64,000 nucleotides of DNA from Hyphomicrobiales bacterium (GCA_027487555.1 JAIYDI010000018.1:62001-126000); one strand, 5' to 3'; shown: positions 18,605 to 28,012, counted from the first letter of the stretch. Notes: a model not told the origin generated them from the letters alone. Numbers and translations: made by a program.

Positions 18605-19633
18605 TCACCCATCCGTCAGCTTGAACTCGATCCTTCGGTTCTTCGCCAAAGCCTCCTGCGAATCCGCGCCATCGATCGGCCGGCTGTCGCCAAACCCGGC
18701 CGCCACAAGGTGCTGTGCCGGGATGCCCTGCGCCACGAAATACTTGGTCACGGCGATGGCGCGCGCCGCCGACAATTCCCAGTTCGAGGGGAACTCCGGA
18801 GTGTTGATCGGCCGCTTGTCGGTATGGCCATCGACGCGAAGCACCCAGTTGATGTCCTCGGGGATCTGGCTCGAGAGGTCCTTGATCACGCTTGCAAGCT
18901 TGCCCAGTTCTGCTTCGCCTGCTGACGAAATCGCCGCCTCACCGGCGCCGAACAGCACTTCGGACTGGAACACGAAGCGATCTCCCACCACGCGCACATC
19001 CGAGCGCCCCTCGAGCACGGCCCTGAGCTTGCCGAAGAAATCCGAGCGGTAGCGGCTCAGGTCCTGCACACGCTGCGCCAGCGCCACGTTCAGCCGGCTG
19101 CCGAGGTCGGCGATCTGCGACTTGCTCTCGGAATCCTTGGCTTCCGAGGCCTGCAGGGCTTCTTCCAGCGCGCCGATCTGCTGGCGCAAAGCTGCGAGTT
19201 GCTGATTGAGCAGCGTTACCTGCGCCTGCGCTTCGCGCGATAGGTCGCCCTGCTGTGTAAGCTTCTGGTTGAGGTCTGCGATCTCCGCATCCTTCCCAGC
19301 AACCCCCGCGCCGGCCCCGGCCGCCTCTGTCGCGAGCCGGTCCCGTTCCGCTGAGGTGGTCGAAAGCGTCGCCTGCAATGTCGCGAGGTTGGATTCGAGG
19401 TCGCCGGAATTGGCCTTTTCGAGCTGCAGCAGGTTGCTCAGCTCCGCGATTTGCGCGTTGAGCCGCGTCATCGCCGTGTCCTTGCCACTGATCTCCTGGC
19501 CCAGGAAGAACTGGCTCAGCATGAACAGCGAGAGCAGGAAGATGATGACCAGCAACAGGCTCGACAGGGCATCGACGAAGCCCGGCCAGTAGTTCGTCAC
19601 CTGCGACCGGCGGGAGCGGCCCGTTGTCACCAT
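18605..19633 (-). CDS. MotB-like peptidoglycan-binding protein with OmpA domain
   Basis: A 342-residue inner membrane protein. WPGFVDALSSLLLVIIFLL near the N-terminus is one membrane helix headed by an Asp, as in MotB, where that Asp carries protons. A long coiled coil follows (~55-180), then a C-terminal OmpA domain with VDGHTDKRPINTPEFPSNWE and FGDSRP that should bind peptidoglycan. It lies 13 bases after the MotA-like gene, so the two probably form a proton-driven stator-like complex. The coiled coil is longer than in flagellar MotB and no flagellar gene is near, so a non-flagellar role is likely. Confidence 0.86.
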   Translation of the reverse strand: MVTTGRSRRSQVTNYWPGFVDALSSLLLVIIFLLSLFMLSQFFLGQEISGKDTAMTRLNAQIAELSNLLQLEKANSGDLESNLATLQATLSTTSAERDRLATEAAGAGAGVAGKDAEIADLNQKLTQQGDLSREAQAQVTLLNQQLAALRQQIGALEEALQASEAKDSESKSQIADLGSRLNVALAQRVQDLSRYRSDFFGKLRAVLEGRSDVRVVGDRFVFQSEVLFGAGEAAISSAGEAELGKLASVIKDLSSQIPEDINWVLRVDGHTDKRPINTPEFPSNWELSAARAIAVTKYFVAQGIPAQHLVAAGFGDSRPIDGADSQEALAKNRRIEFKLTDG

Positions 19634-19646
19634 AGTCAGGCGCTCC

Positions 19647-20654
19647 TCAACTGGATTTGCGCCCGGAATCCGCCTCGCGCTCGCTTTCGCGCAGCATGGC
19701 TTCCATCAGCAATTGCAGGCGCTTGTTGGTTTCGCCCTGCTGGACGATGTGGCCGCGTAAATCTTCCTGCTCGGCACGGATATGCTTGACCAGCCCGTCG
19801 ATGCCACGGGCCAGTTCCGCCATGGCGCGGATAGCGTTCTGGCTCGATCCGGCGTTCTGCATCGACGAGCCGAACTGCGCGAGCATGGCCGACATTTCGT
19901 CTTGCGAAAGGCCGAGCCCCGACGCCTGCATCTGCGTCATCGGGTGGTCGAGCTCCGTCATCGAAGTCATCCAGTCCTCAAGGTCGGTATAGAAGGCATT
20001 CTGCGCCTGGCTCGTCTGGAGGTCTAGGAACCCGAGGATCAGCGAGCCGGACAGGCCCAGCAGCGAGGCCGAAAAGGCGGTTCCCATGCCACCCAGCGGG
20101 GCGGCGAGGCCTTCTTTCAGGTTGGAGAACAGGCTGGCCGTGTCGCCCCCAGTCGCATCCAGCGCCTGGATGGTGCCGGCGACGTTCGTTACGGTTTCCA
20201 GCAGGCCGTAAAATGTTCCGAGCAGCCCGAGGAAAACCAGCAGGCCCGTCAGATAGCGCGAGGTATCCTTCTGCTCGTCAAGACGGTTGCCGACCGAATC
20301 GAGGATGGAACGCATCGATGAGGGGGTAATCACCGCCTCGCCCAGCCGGTCGCGCAGCAGGTTCGCCACTGGCGCAAGGAGCTTTGGCTGCTGCGCCGGC
20401 ATGGTGCCCTGCTGTAGCGCGTTGACCCACTTGATTTCGGGGAACAGCCCCATGATCTGGCGGATGCTCAACAGGATCCCGATTGCCAATGCCAGCAAAA
20501 TCAGGGAGTTGATGAACGGGTTTTGCCAGAAAAACGTCAGCAGCTGGTTGAACAATATGGCCGCGACCAGCGCCACGAGCACAAGAAAGATCAGGATTTT
20601 GATCAGGTAGACCGTCGGACTGGCCAGACGATATGGATCATAGGTCTGCGACAT
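19647..20654 (-). CDS. MotA/TolQ/ExbB family proton channel protein
   Basis: A 335-residue inner membrane protein with four hydrophobic segments: two near residues 15-70, one at ~140-165 (TGLLVFLGLLGTFYGLLETV) and one at ~195-215 (MGTAFSASLLGLSGSLILGF). The last two match the MotA/TolQ/ExbB core. The C-terminus is a cytoplasmic coiled coil. It partners the downstream MotB-like protein and is separate from the TolQ at 40584. Confidence 0.87.
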   Translation of the reverse strand: MSQTYDPYRLASPTVYLIKILIFLVLVALVAAILFNQLLTFFWQNPFINSLILLALAIGILLSIRQIMGLFPEIKWVNALQQGTMPAQQPKLLAPVANLLRDRLGEAVITPSSMRSILDSVGNRLDEQKDTSRYLTGLLVFLGLLGTFYGLLETVTNVAGTIQALDATGGDTASLFSNLKEGLAAPLGGMGTAFSASLLGLSGSLILGFLDLQTSQAQNAFYTDLEDWMTSMTELDHPMTQMQASGLGLSQDEMSAMLAQFGSSMQNAGSSQNAIRAMAELARGIDGLVKHIRAEQEDLRGHIVQQGETNKRLQLLMEAMLRESEREADSGRKSS

Positions 20655-20792
20655 GCGGTGGCCCCGGCTTGAAGGTCAACGACGAGTCTAGAGCGCCTTT
20701 TTGTCCGATGTGCAATCACTGCCTCGGGCAATCGACAGTCCATCCTCCCCGCGCCGTCGCCGGGGTGACATGCGAGTGTGGCGCGGACGCGG

Positions 20793-21584
20793 CTATTTCA
20801 CCGATTGCAGCAGCTTCGACAGCTGACCGTGGATGGTTTCGTTGCCGGCGAGCACATTGCCGGTCCAGATTGCGCCGGGCTTGCCGGCCTGGTCGGAAAT
20901 CGTGCCACCAGCTTCCCTGACCAGCAGCAGGCCGGGGGCGACATCCCAAGGGGCCAGGCCCGCCTCCCAATAGGCATCGAAGCGGCCCGACGCTACCCAG
21001 GCCAGATCAGTCGAGGCGGAGCCGGTGCGGCGAATGCCTGCCACAGCGGGTGTGACATGCGCCAACTGCTTCAGTTGATGCAGATCCTCCGGCCGCCCGC
21101 GCGAATTGATGCCGGTCACCAGCAAGGCGTCGGCAAGGTGGCGGCGGTTGGCGACGCGCAGGCGCTTGCGGTCGTTGAGCCAGGCGCCACCGCCCTTTTC
21201 GGCAGTGTAGAGTTCGTCCATCACCGGATTGTAGATCACGGAAGCGACGATCTCGTCACCGCGCTCGAGCGCGATGGCCACCGCAAACATCGGCACGCTG
21301 TGGAGGAAATTCGTAGTGCCGTCGAGTGGATCGACGATCCAGCGGTGCTGGCCGTCCGTGCCTTTGACCTCGGTGCCTTCCTCGCCCAGAAAGCTGTAGG
21401 TCGGCCTGGCCTTCTTCAGTTCCTCGAAGACAATCTGTTCAGCCCGCCGGTCGGCGTTCGATACAAAATCCGCCGGGCCCTTCAGCGAGACCTGCAGGTT
21501 TTCGACTTCGCCGAAATCTTTCGAGAGCGAGCGACCCGCCTTGGTGGCGGCCTGGACCATGATGTTCAAAAGCGCCGAGCGCAT
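20793..21584 (-). CDS. Inositol monophosphatase family protein (SuhB-like)
   Basis: A 263-residue Mg-dependent phosphatase. DFVSNADRRAE, GEEGTE, IVDPLDGTTNFLHSVP and the C-terminal APWDVAPGLLLVREAGG are the family metal and phosphate motifs. Substrates in the family include inositol phosphates and related sugar phosphates. I chose ATG 21584 (MRSALLNIM); an ATG six codons upstream is possible. It stands between the MotA-like and Sel1 genes. Confidence 0.93.
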   Translation of the reverse strand: MRSALLNIMVQAATKAGRSLSKDFGEVENLQVSLKGPADFVSNADRRAEQIVFEELKKARPTYSFLGEEGTEVKGTDGQHRWIVDPLDGTTNFLHSVPMFAVAIALERGDEIVASVIYNPVMDELYTAEKGGGAWLNDRKRLRVANRRHLADALLVTGINSRGRPEDLHQLKQLAHVTPAVAGIRRTGSASTDLAWVASGRFDAYWEAGLAPWDVAPGLLLVREAGGTISDQAGKPGAIWTGNVLAGNETIHGQLSKLLQSVK

Positions 21585-21664
21585 GGCGTAAACTCCGCGC
21601 AAGTCAGGGGAGGGGCAGGGAAGGGGGCCTTGTGCCGCAGAACCGGCGAGAGCGCAAGGGCAGG

Positions 21665-22717
21665 TCAGGGCGAGGGGCTGGGAGAAGGCCCGTTGGCAGC
21701 CACCTTAGTTGGCGGGGGCGATGGCCAGAACCGTGCCCTTTCCTCGGCGCGGGACAATGCATCTTTGTCAATTGCGGCGAGAAGCTTGTCGAGCCGTGGG
21801 TCGGTGAGCCCTTGTCTCTGCGCCAGCGCCCGCCACATTGCCGCCGCCTCGATGTCGACCGGTACGCCCTCGCCCGCAGCCAACAGCTTGGCATAGCGGT
21901 TCTGCGCTACCGGGTTGCCACTTTCTGCGGCGCGCTCGTACCAGCGGGCAGCAGCCGGCTTGTCCTGCGGCACGCCCTTGCCCAGAAACAGCACTGTCGC
22001 ATAATCGATCTCGGCGGCGACCAGCCCCGCCTCAGCCGCCTTGCGGTAATACTCCGCGGCGCCCTCGGGGTCCGGCGCTGTCCCCGCGCCTTCGGTCAGC
22101 AAGCCAGCATAGTCATATTGCGCCTCCGGCAGGCCGGCGGCCGCTGCCGCGCCGATCAGGCGCGCCGCTTCCACCATGTCGGGCGGCATGTACAAGCCTT
22201 CGATATGCAGCAGGCCGAGATTGTAGCGCGCCGGATTGTACCCTGCATCGGCCGCCTGCTTCATCAGCGTGGCGGCTTTCTTGCGATCCTTCTCCACGCC
22301 GTCGCCGTTTTGGTAGAGCATGGCGAGCGAGAAGATGGCGATCGGGTCGCCGGCGCGGCTGGCAAGCTCATACCACTTGGCTGCCTTTGCCGGGTCGCGG
22401 CCGATGCCGTCGCCGCGCTGGTAGATTTCGGCGATCAGCGTCTGCGCATATCGGTCACCCTGCTCGGCCCGCGGCAGGGCGAGTGCGAGTGCGGTGAGAA
22501 AGTAGCCGCGCTGATAGGCGCCATAGGCATCGTCGACTCGCGGTCCGAACACCTGTGCGCTGATTGTCACCGCATCCTGCATCTGCGCTGCGGTTTCCGC
22601 CGGGGCCGGGCCCAGGGGTAGCGTCTCCGTTGGGGCCTGCGCTAGCGCCCTGCCGGCGCCAGCCGCTCCTACAGACACGGCCAGCACGACGAGCGCCAGC
22701 GGCGCGAGCCGCTTCAT
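21665..22717 (-). CDS. Exported Sel1-repeat (TPR-like) protein
   Basis: A 350-residue protein with a signal peptide (MKRLAPLALVVLAVSVGAAG) and about six Sel1 repeats of ~36 residues, seen as AAKWYELASRAGDPIAIFSL, LMKQAADAGYNPARYNLGLL, YYRKAAEAGLVAAEIDYA and RWYERAAESGNPVAQNRYA. Such solenoids bind other proteins in the periplasm. The C-terminus is Pro-rich. Its ATG overlaps the stop of the ThiE-like gene (ATGA), so they are translationally coupled. No partner can be named. Confidence 0.87.
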   Translation of the reverse strand: MKRLAPLALVVLAVSVGAAGAGRALAQAPTETLPLGPAPAETAAQMQDAVTISAQVFGPRVDDAYGAYQRGYFLTALALALPRAEQGDRYAQTLIAEIYQRGDGIGRDPAKAAKWYELASRAGDPIAIFSLAMLYQNGDGVEKDRKKAATLMKQAADAGYNPARYNLGLLHIEGLYMPPDMVEAARLIGAAAAAGLPEAQYDYAGLLTEGAGTAPDPEGAAEYYRKAAEAGLVAAEIDYATVLFLGKGVPQDKPAAARWYERAAESGNPVAQNRYAKLLAAGEGVPVDIEAAAMWRALAQRQGLTDPRLDKLLAAIDKDALSRAEERARFWPSPPPTKVAANGPSPSPSP

Positions 22718-23262
22718 TTTGCCGGCTCCGGCAAGCGCAGCGCGATGAATTCGCAACCTTCTGCCTCGAACGCCACCGCGTGTGCCTGAGGGTCGGAGAG
22801 GATGGACGGGATTTCCATGGTTTCGGCCCACCAGCGCGCCAATTCGCGCTCCGGTTCGGTTATGGCGCCGGAAAGCGGCCCAAATAGGATGTAGTCGAGT
22901 TCAAGCTCGGCCTTCTGCATCGCGTCATGGCGCGTGCCGATATCGCCCGCGCCGACGATGTAATTGGGCTTCAGGACGTCGACGGCCTCACGCACCGCCT
23001 TGATGCCACCGGGCACATGCAGCCCGTCGGCCCCAAGCAGCCGCACGAGGCCAGGCTCGCCTTCCACCAGCACCGCCGCCCCCGCCTGCTGCAGCGGCGC
23101 CACCAGCTGCTTTGCAAGCGTCTTGTAGGCGTTCTCTGCCATGTTGCCGCGCTCGAGCAGCACAGCCGATACGGTGTGATGCGCAAGATAGTCCAGCAGT
23201 GCCGGCTTCAGCGTTTCGATGGGGTGGTCGGTCGGGGCGATGAGAAAGATTTCGGTCGTCAT
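22714..23262 (-). CDS. Thiamine phosphate synthase-like protein (ThiE/TenI fold)
   Basis: A 182-residue TIM-barrel protein. LLGADGLHVPGG, YIVGAGDIGTRHDAMQKAEL and DYILFGPLSG match the phosphate-binding segments of ThiE/TenI proteins. True ThiE catalyses the joining of HMP-pyrophosphate and thiazole phosphate, but the N-terminal pyrimidine-site residues are not obvious here, and no other thi gene or TPP riboswitch is near. It may be a diverged homologue. Confidence 0.72.
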   Translation of the reverse strand: MTTEIFLIAPTDHPIETLKPALLDYLAHHTVSAVLLERGNMAENAYKTLAKQLVAPLQQAGAAVLVEGEPGLVRLLGADGLHVPGGIKAVREAVDVLKPNYIVGAGDIGTRHDAMQKAELELDYILFGPLSGAITEPERELARWWAETMEIPSILSDPQAHAVAFEAEGCEFIALRLPEPAK

Positions 23263-23300
23263 GGCCCGTCTTATATCGAGGTCCATGGCGAAAGGCAGGC

Positions 23301-23343
23301 AAAAAGCTCTCGATGCATCGACGTCTTGTCGATGCATCGAGAG
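23301..23343 (-). terminator. Rho-independent terminator of fba with nested palindrome
   Basis: A perfect 16-bp stem (23307-23322 with 23328-23343, loop GTCTT) lies 5 bases after the aldolase stop and is followed on the minus strand by CTTTTTG. Each arm contains the self-complementary CGATGCATCG, so each arm can also fold on itself. Confidence 0.88.
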
Positions 23344-23348
23344 AAAGC

Positions 23349-24383
23349 TCAGGCTGCCAGGTCGAGGTCCGGGCGCCATTCGCCGAGCGCTGCCAGCGCG
23401 TTCATCCGTGCCCGGTGGGTGAAGGCCGCCTGCGCCGCCGGCACGTTCGCCTCCTCCCCGTTCCAGGTGAGGAGCGCGGCCGTCTGCAACGCGCGGCCAT
23501 AGGAGAAGGTCAGCTTCCAGGGCAGGCCGCCGAGCGCATTCATCGCCGAAAGGTGCGCTGTGGCTTCCTCGTCGCTTTGTCCACCCGAGAGGAAGGCAAT
23601 GCCCGGCACCGCGGCCGGCACCGTCGCGCGCAGCGTGTTCACCGTGCGCTCCGCTACTTCGGCGACGCTCGGTTTCGCCCGGGCGCGGACGCCCGCCGTC
23701 ACCATGTTGGGCTTCAACAGCATGCCCGCGAGATCGACGCCCGCGAGGCGCAGCTCGCTGAATACCGTGTCGAGCGTTTCGCGCGTCACTTCCTCGCAGC
23801 GTTCGATCGAATGGTCGCCCGGCTCGCCGTCGGCCAGCACCTCCGGCTCCACCACCGGCACGATGCCCGCCGCCTGGCAGGCCGCGGCATAGCGCGCCAG
23901 CACATGCGCATTGGCGCGGATGCCGTTGCGGGTCGGCGCCTGGTTGGTAATTGCGATCACGCCGCGCCATTTGGCGAAGCCCGCACCGTTGCGCGCATAG
24001 TGCTCGAGCCGATGGTGCAACCCGTCGAGGCCCTCGGTGATCTTTTCGTCGCGGGTGCCGGGCAGGGGGTAGGCGCCGCGATCGACCTTGATGCCGGGAA
24101 TGACGTCGGCCGCCTGCAGCAGCTCATAGAACGGCGTGCCGTCCTTGGCCTTCTGCTCCAGCGTCTCCTCGATCAGGATGACGCCCGAGATGTATTTGGT
24201 CATCGCTTCGGTCGAGCGGAACAGCATTTCGCGATAGTCGCGGCGGCTTTCCAGCGTAACGGGCAGGCCGATCAGCGCGAAGCGCTTGGCGATGGTGCCT
24301 TCGGATTCATCGGCGGCAAGGATGCCCTTTCCGCTCGCGACGAGTTTCTTGGCGATGGCGTTGAGCGAGGTACCGTTGGACAT
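23349..24383 (-). CDS. fba: Class I fructose-bisphosphate aldolase
   Basis: A 344-residue Schiff-base aldolase that splits fructose 1,6-bisphosphate in glycolysis and runs in reverse in gluconeogenesis. GILAADESEGTIAKRF, KVDRGAYPLPG, VEPEVL, LLKPNMVTAG (the catalytic Lys) and FLSGGQSDEEAT are diagnostic. ATG 24383 starts MSNGTSLNAIAKKLV. It ends the tkt-gap-pgk-fba cluster, but a vapBC module separates it from pgk. Confidence 0.95.
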   Translation of the reverse strand: MSNGTSLNAIAKKLVASGKGILAADESEGTIAKRFALIGLPVTLESRRDYREMLFRSTEAMTKYISGVILIEETLEQKAKDGTPFYELLQAADVIPGIKVDRGAYPLPGTRDEKITEGLDGLHHRLEHYARNGAGFAKWRGVIAITNQAPTRNGIRANAHVLARYAAACQAAGIVPVVEPEVLADGEPGDHSIERCEEVTRETLDTVFSELRLAGVDLAGMLLKPNMVTAGVRARAKPSVAEVAERTVNTLRATVPAAVPGIAFLSGGQSDEEATAHLSAMNALGGLPWKLTFSYGRALQTAALLTWNGEEANVPAAQAAFTHRARMNALAALGEWRPDLDLAA

Positions 24384-24509
24384 GGGAGCTTCTCCAGCGT
24401 TTATGCCGAAGACTCTGCCCCACATGCCTCCCCACCCGCCATCAGACGTTCAGGTATCAGACGAAGGGGTGAGGCGCGGCGCCGGTCCTGGTGCTGGTGC
24501 TGCTGTGGC

Positions 24510-24902
24510 TCAGTCTTCCCAGTTTTCCAGCTTCAGGCCCTCTACCCGCAGAAACTCGCGGGTGTTTCGCGTCACCACCGTCAGGTCGCGCGCCAGCGCC
24601 TGACCGGCGATCAGCACGTCATAGGCGCCGATCGGCGTGCCGCGCGCTTTGAGGCTCGCGCGGATTTCGGCGGCGCGAAATGCGTCCTCGGCCTCGAAGG
24701 GCAAAAGTTCGAACCGAAAGCTCTCGATGCTCGCAAAGCTTTCCTGCCTGCGGTCACTGTTCACCGCGCCGTACACCAATTCATGGTAGACAATCATCGA
24801 GATGCCAACGTCCTCGGCCCGCAGAAAGCGAAACCGGTCGACGACGCTTTGCTTGTTCCGCATCACCGCTATCAGCGTATTGGTGTCCGGAAGGTACTTC
24901 AC
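24510..24902 (-). CDS. vapC: VapC-type PIN domain toxin (first vapBC module)
   Basis: A 130-residue PIN ribonuclease. The acidic metal-binding residues are D6 (PDTNTL), E41 (YHELVYG) and D95 (GAYDVLIAG), with [13 protein letters not shown] near the C-terminus. The VapC family cuts tRNA or rRNA when its antitoxin is lost. The GTG start overlaps the antitoxin stop by four bases (GTGA). The gene sits between pgk and fba on the same strand. Confidence 0.9.
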   Translation of the reverse strand: MKYLPDTNTLIAVMRNKQSVVDRFRFLRAEDVGISMIVYHELVYGAVNSDRRQESFASIESFRFELLPFEAEDAFRAAEIRASLKARGTPIGAYDVLIAGQALARDLTVVTRNTREFLRVEGLKLENWED

Positions 24903-25192
24903 TTGAAGAATTCTTCGGCGTCGGTCGGGCCTTCGGGCATCGGCACCGGTTCGTTCACCGCGGCGATGAATGCATCATCAGGGGGGGTGAGCTTCTTCAG
25001 CCAGCCCCATTCCTTCTCGAAATCGACTTCGCCATCCTTGCCGGATGCCGGCTCCAGCACGACGCGGTCGCCCTCGCGGCGGATCGTTACCTCGTCGGTC
25101 GAAAACCGGAATTCCTTGGGCAGGCGCACAGCCTGCGACCGCCCCGACCAGAAGATCTTGGCGCGCTTCTCGGGCACGTGGGGCTTGTTCAT
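24899..25192 (-). CDS. vapB: VapB-type antitoxin (first vapBC module)
   Basis: A 97-residue protein with an N-terminal swapped-hairpin DNA-binding region ([20 protein letters not shown]) of the VapB/AbrB type and an acidic C-terminal tail (PTDAEEFFK) that should wrap the toxin. It is followed by vapC with a four-base overlap. Direct repeats 16-40 bases upstream are likely its operator. Confidence 0.9.
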   Translation of the reverse strand: MNKPHVPEKRAKIFWSGRSQAVRLPKEFRFSTDEVTIRREGDRVVLEPASGKDGEVDFEKEWGWLKKLTPPDDAFIAAVNEPVPMPEGPTDAEEFFK

Positions 25193-25207
25193 GGCATCGC
25201 CTCCCGA

Positions 25208-25232
25208 TGATATATACCACTGATATATACCA
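25208..25232 (-). promoter_or_regulatory. Direct repeats upstream of vapBC, probable operator
   Basis: TGATATATACCA occurs at 25208-25219 and again at 25221-25232, a 13-base period. On the minus strand it reads TGGTATATATCA and contains a TATAT -10-like element, so a VapBC complex bound here would block its own promoter. It fills the gap between the pgk stop and the vapB start. Confidence 0.6.
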
Positions 25233-25253
25233 TCGAGAGGCGGCCTGTAAGGC

Positions 25254-26453
25254 TTACCTCTTCAGCGCTTCGACGCCGGGCAGGGCCTTGCCTTCCATCC
25301 ATTCGAGGAAGGCGCCGCCGGCCGTCGACACATAACTGAACTTGTCCTTCACCCCGGCATGGGCCAAGGCCGACACCGTGTCGCCGCCGCCTGCCACCGA
25401 CACAACCTTGCCGTGATGGGTGCGGTCTGCGACGTATTTGGCGATCTCGACGGTGCCCTGGTCGAAGGGCGTCATCTCGAAGGCGCCGAGCGGCCCGTTC
25501 CACACAACGGTCTTGGCGTCATCGACTGCGCCCTTGATCCGCTCGATCGAGCCCGGCCCCACATCGAGGATCATGCCATCGGGGTCTATCGCGTCCACGC
25601 CATAGAAGCGGTGCGGCGCATTGGCCTCGAAATGCCAGGCCACCGTCGCGTCGATCGGCAGGATGATGGCGCAGCCCGAGGCTTCCGCCTTGTCGCGGAT
25701 GCGGTTGGCGGTTTCGGCCAGGTCCTTTTCCACCAGCGAGCGGCCGACGCCGAGCCCCCCGGCATGGAGGAACGTGTTGGCCATGGCGCCGCCGATCACC
25801 AGCGCGTCCACCTTAGTGACGAGGTTTTCGAGAAGGTCGATCTTGGATGAAACCTTGGCGCCGCCGACAATGGCGATCACCGGGCGCTGCGGATGCCCAA
25901 GGCCGTTTTCGAGCGCGATCAGCTCATCCTGCATGGCACGGCCGGCCGCCGACGGCAGCAGGTGCGCCACGCCCTCGGTTGAGGCATGGGCGCGGTGGGC
26001 CGCAGAAAACGCGTCGTTCACGTAGATGTCGCCAAGGCTCGCCATGCGCTTGGCCAGTTCTGGATCGTTCTCTTCCTCGCCCTTGTGGAAGCGGGTGTTC
26101 TCGAGCACCAGAACCGACCCGGCCGGCGCAGCATCGATGGCTTCCTTCACCTTCGACACATCCACCCAGTCGGTCGGAATGAAGCCCACCGGGTGTCCGG
26201 TCAGCTCGACAATCGCCGGCACCACCTGCTCGAGTGAGAATTCCGGATCAACCTTACCCTTGGGGCGGCCGAAATGGCTGAGGATCACCGCCTTGGCATC
26301 CTGCTTCACGATCTCGCGGATCGTCGGCAACAGCCGCTCGATGCGGGTCGCGTCGGTTACCTTGCCGTCCGCCACCGGCACGTTGAGGTCGGCGCGCAGC
26401 AGCACGCGCTTGCCGGTGAGATCGTAGTCATCGAGCGTCTTGAAGGCGGCCAT
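25254..26453 (-). CDS. pgk: Phosphoglycerate kinase
   Basis: A 399-residue enzyme that transfers phosphate from 1,3-bisphosphoglycerate to [43 protein letters not shown] and [12 protein letters not shown] cover both substrate lobes. ATG 26453 starts [12 protein letters not shown]; the frame is open upstream but without family features. It lies in the order tkt-gap-pgk-fba but is separated from gap by two inserted genes. Confidence 0.97.
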   Translation of the reverse strand: MAAFKTLDDYDLTGKRVLLRADLNVPVADGKVTDATRIERLLPTIREIVKQDAKAVILSHFGRPKGKVDPEFSLEQVVPAIVELTGHPVGFIPTDWVDVSKVKEAIDAAPAGSVLVLENTRFHKGEEENDPELAKRMASLGDIYVNDAFSAAHRAHASTEGVAHLLPSAAGRAMQDELIALENGLGHPQRPVIAIVGGAKVSSKIDLLENLVTKVDALVIGGAMANTFLHAGGLGVGRSLVEKDLAETANRIRDKAEASGCAIILPIDATVAWHFEANAPHRFYGVDAIDPDGMILDVGPGSIERIKGAVDDAKTVVWNGPLGAFEMTPFDQGTVEIAKYVADRTHHGKVVSVAGGGDTVSALAHAGVKDKFSYVSTAGGAFLEWMEGKALPGVEALKR

Positions 26454-26533
26454 GGCGGGCTCCGCTTGGTTGGCGAGGTGCCCGTCTAATACCAAGGATT
26501 GAGAGTGGGGCAAGGGGGACGGGTGCGGCCGGG

Positions 26534-26836
26534 CTAGCCCGCGAGCGTGGCTCTGGTCATCGCGACGAGAGCGAACAGCACTGTGCCCAGCAGCATCTGG
26601 CTCAGTGCGAAGTTGAGGTTGGTGTTGAAGGTGAAGCGCGCGAAGCCTTCGCTTGGCCATGCGCGCGACCCAATCCTGCGGCGCAGGGCGCGGTCCTCGA
26701 GTATGAGGTACGCAACAAACACGCTGCCCGAAATGGCGAACCACATTGGCATGCCGGTCCAGCCAGCACCCAAGCTGCCGAGGATATTGAGGGCGAACAG
26801 CAGTCTTTCACTATCGCGCACGGGATGGTTCCGCAT
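26534..26836 (-). CDS. Small membrane protein, unrecognised
   Basis: A 100-residue protein with two predicted membrane helices ([20 protein letters not shown] with the following [14 protein letters not shown], and [19 protein letters not shown]) and a basic loop between them ([12 protein letters not shown]). I chose ATG 26836, which starts just before the first helix. It lies between pgk and the first inserted outer membrane protein gene. No function can be given. Confidence 0.6.
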   Translation of the reverse strand: MRNHPVRDSERLLFALNILGSLGAGWTGMPMWFAISGSVFVAYLILEDRALRRRIGSRAWPSEGFARFTFNTNLNFALSQMLLGTVLFALVAMTRATLAG

Positions 26837-26906
26837 CTGATGCTTCGACACGGATCGATTTGGCAGATTCGCGCGACAAGCCTGTGACGCTGTTTGCAAA
26901 AGGCAA

Positions 26907-26930
26907 ACGCCCCACCACAGGGCGGGGCGT
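26907..26930 (-). terminator. Terminator of the first outer membrane protein gene
   Basis: The stem ACGCCCC/GGGGCGT (26907-26913, 26924-26930) is followed on the minus strand by TTGCCTTTTG, 28 bases after the stop of the gene at 26959. Confidence 0.65.
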
Positions 26931-26958
26931 CCGTTGTACTCAGGCGTTCTGATGGTGA

Positions 26959-27795
26959 TCAGCCACGACCGGCGAACACGTTGAGCGGCAGTACCGTGTC
27001 CAGGCTCGGTCCGCTGCGATCACGCGCCTTCAGCGTGTCGTCACCGAAATTGAACTTCAGTCCAACAAGCAGGCGGTATCCATCAATGCCGCCGTGGCCG
27101 TGATCCTCGGAGCTGTAGTAGTCAACCTGCCCGAACGCGCTGATCGGACTGTCGTCGAATTTATACTCGATGCCTGCGCCAATCTTCGCTGTGGTCAGTT
27201 TGACGCTGTAGTCGTCGATCTTTGCGGAATCGAGGCCCACATATGCGTCAAGACGCAGATTGTCCGTCACGAAGTAACGAATTTTCGCTTCCGCAAAAAC
27301 GCTGCTCAGCTCACCCCACTCAGAGTCATCAACACCCGTCGCTGAGACGCCCACCTTGCCGTACAACGTCACGTTGTCGATATAGAGCTGGGCTTCCGCG
27401 CCGCCATAGATGGCGGTCCAATGCGATGAGTCGCCTGAGTTCGGATCCGTGATCGTCTTGCCGAGCTGTGCGAAGCCGCCAATAAGATAAGCTTCGTTAC
27501 GGAAGAAGGCATGCAGCGCGGCGTTGGCTTCCGTGCTGCTCATTTCGTAGCTGTCGATCTTGTTCTGGTGGGAACCAAGTATCAGGTCGCCCTGCACGCC
27601 AAGCTCAGGAGTGAACTGGTAGACGCCGCTGGCGGCCAACTCGATGGCACCGCCGTCGCGATAGGAGTCATTGCTCCAATAGGTCCAGCCATTCGTCCCG
27701 GCACCGAGCGAAATGAACGCGCTGTCGGCGAGAGCCGGCGTGGCGGTTGCGGCAATGACGAGACCAATAGCTCCTGCCAGGCGAACGTTAAGCAT
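26959..27795 (-). CDS. Outer membrane beta-barrel protein, copy A in the glycolytic cluster
   Basis: A 278-residue exported protein with signal peptide (RLAGAIGLVIAATATPALA) and alternating strands such as FAEAKIRYFVTDNLRLDAYV, AKIGAGIEYKF and YRLLVGLKFNFG. The C-terminal element GDDTLKARDRSGPSLDTVLP is shared in form with copy B at 29187, so the two are paralogues. GAGGA lies before the ATG. It has its own terminator and interrupts the gap-pgk order. Pore or binding function unknown. Confidence 0.75.
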   Translation of the reverse strand: MLNVRLAGAIGLVIAATATPALADSAFISLGAGTNGWTYWSNDSYRDGGAIELAASGVYQFTPELGVQGDLILGSHQNKIDSYEMSSTEANAALHAFFRNEAYLIGGFAQLGKTITDPNSGDSSHWTAIYGGAEAQLYIDNVTLYGKVGVSATGVDDSEWGELSSVFAEAKIRYFVTDNLRLDAYVGLDSAKIDDYSVKLTTAKIGAGIEYKFDDSPISAFGQVDYYSSEDHGHGGIDGYRLLVGLKFNFGDDTLKARDRSGPSLDTVLPLNVFAGRG

Positions 27796-27945
27796 TTATG
27801 ATTCCTCAAATTTCAGACAAATGCACTTGATTGGATCATCTGGCACAATGGGGGAAACACGTAAACACCCAGTCACCCGAAAGGACAACTGTCGTTGCGT
27901 TGGCGCAACAGTGGAGTGGCGCAGCCTTGCCCCTTTGTTTGTCAC

Positions 27946-27979
27946 AAAAAGCAAATCGCCGCCCGGTGAGGGGCGGCGA
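27946..27979 (-). terminator. Rho-independent terminator of gap
   Basis: A perfect 9-bp stem TCGCCGCCC/GGGCGGCGA (27956-27964, 27971-27979) is followed on the minus strand by TTTGCTTTTTG, 34 bases after the gap stop. Confidence 0.88.
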
Positions 27980-28012
27980 CCGCTGGTCTGAAACTCGTGG
28001 AGGGCGAGACCG

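Noticed and set aside
23263-23300. TPP riboswitch upstream of the ThiE-like gene
   Set aside because: The gap to the aldolase terminator is under 45 bases and lacks the CUGAGA element.
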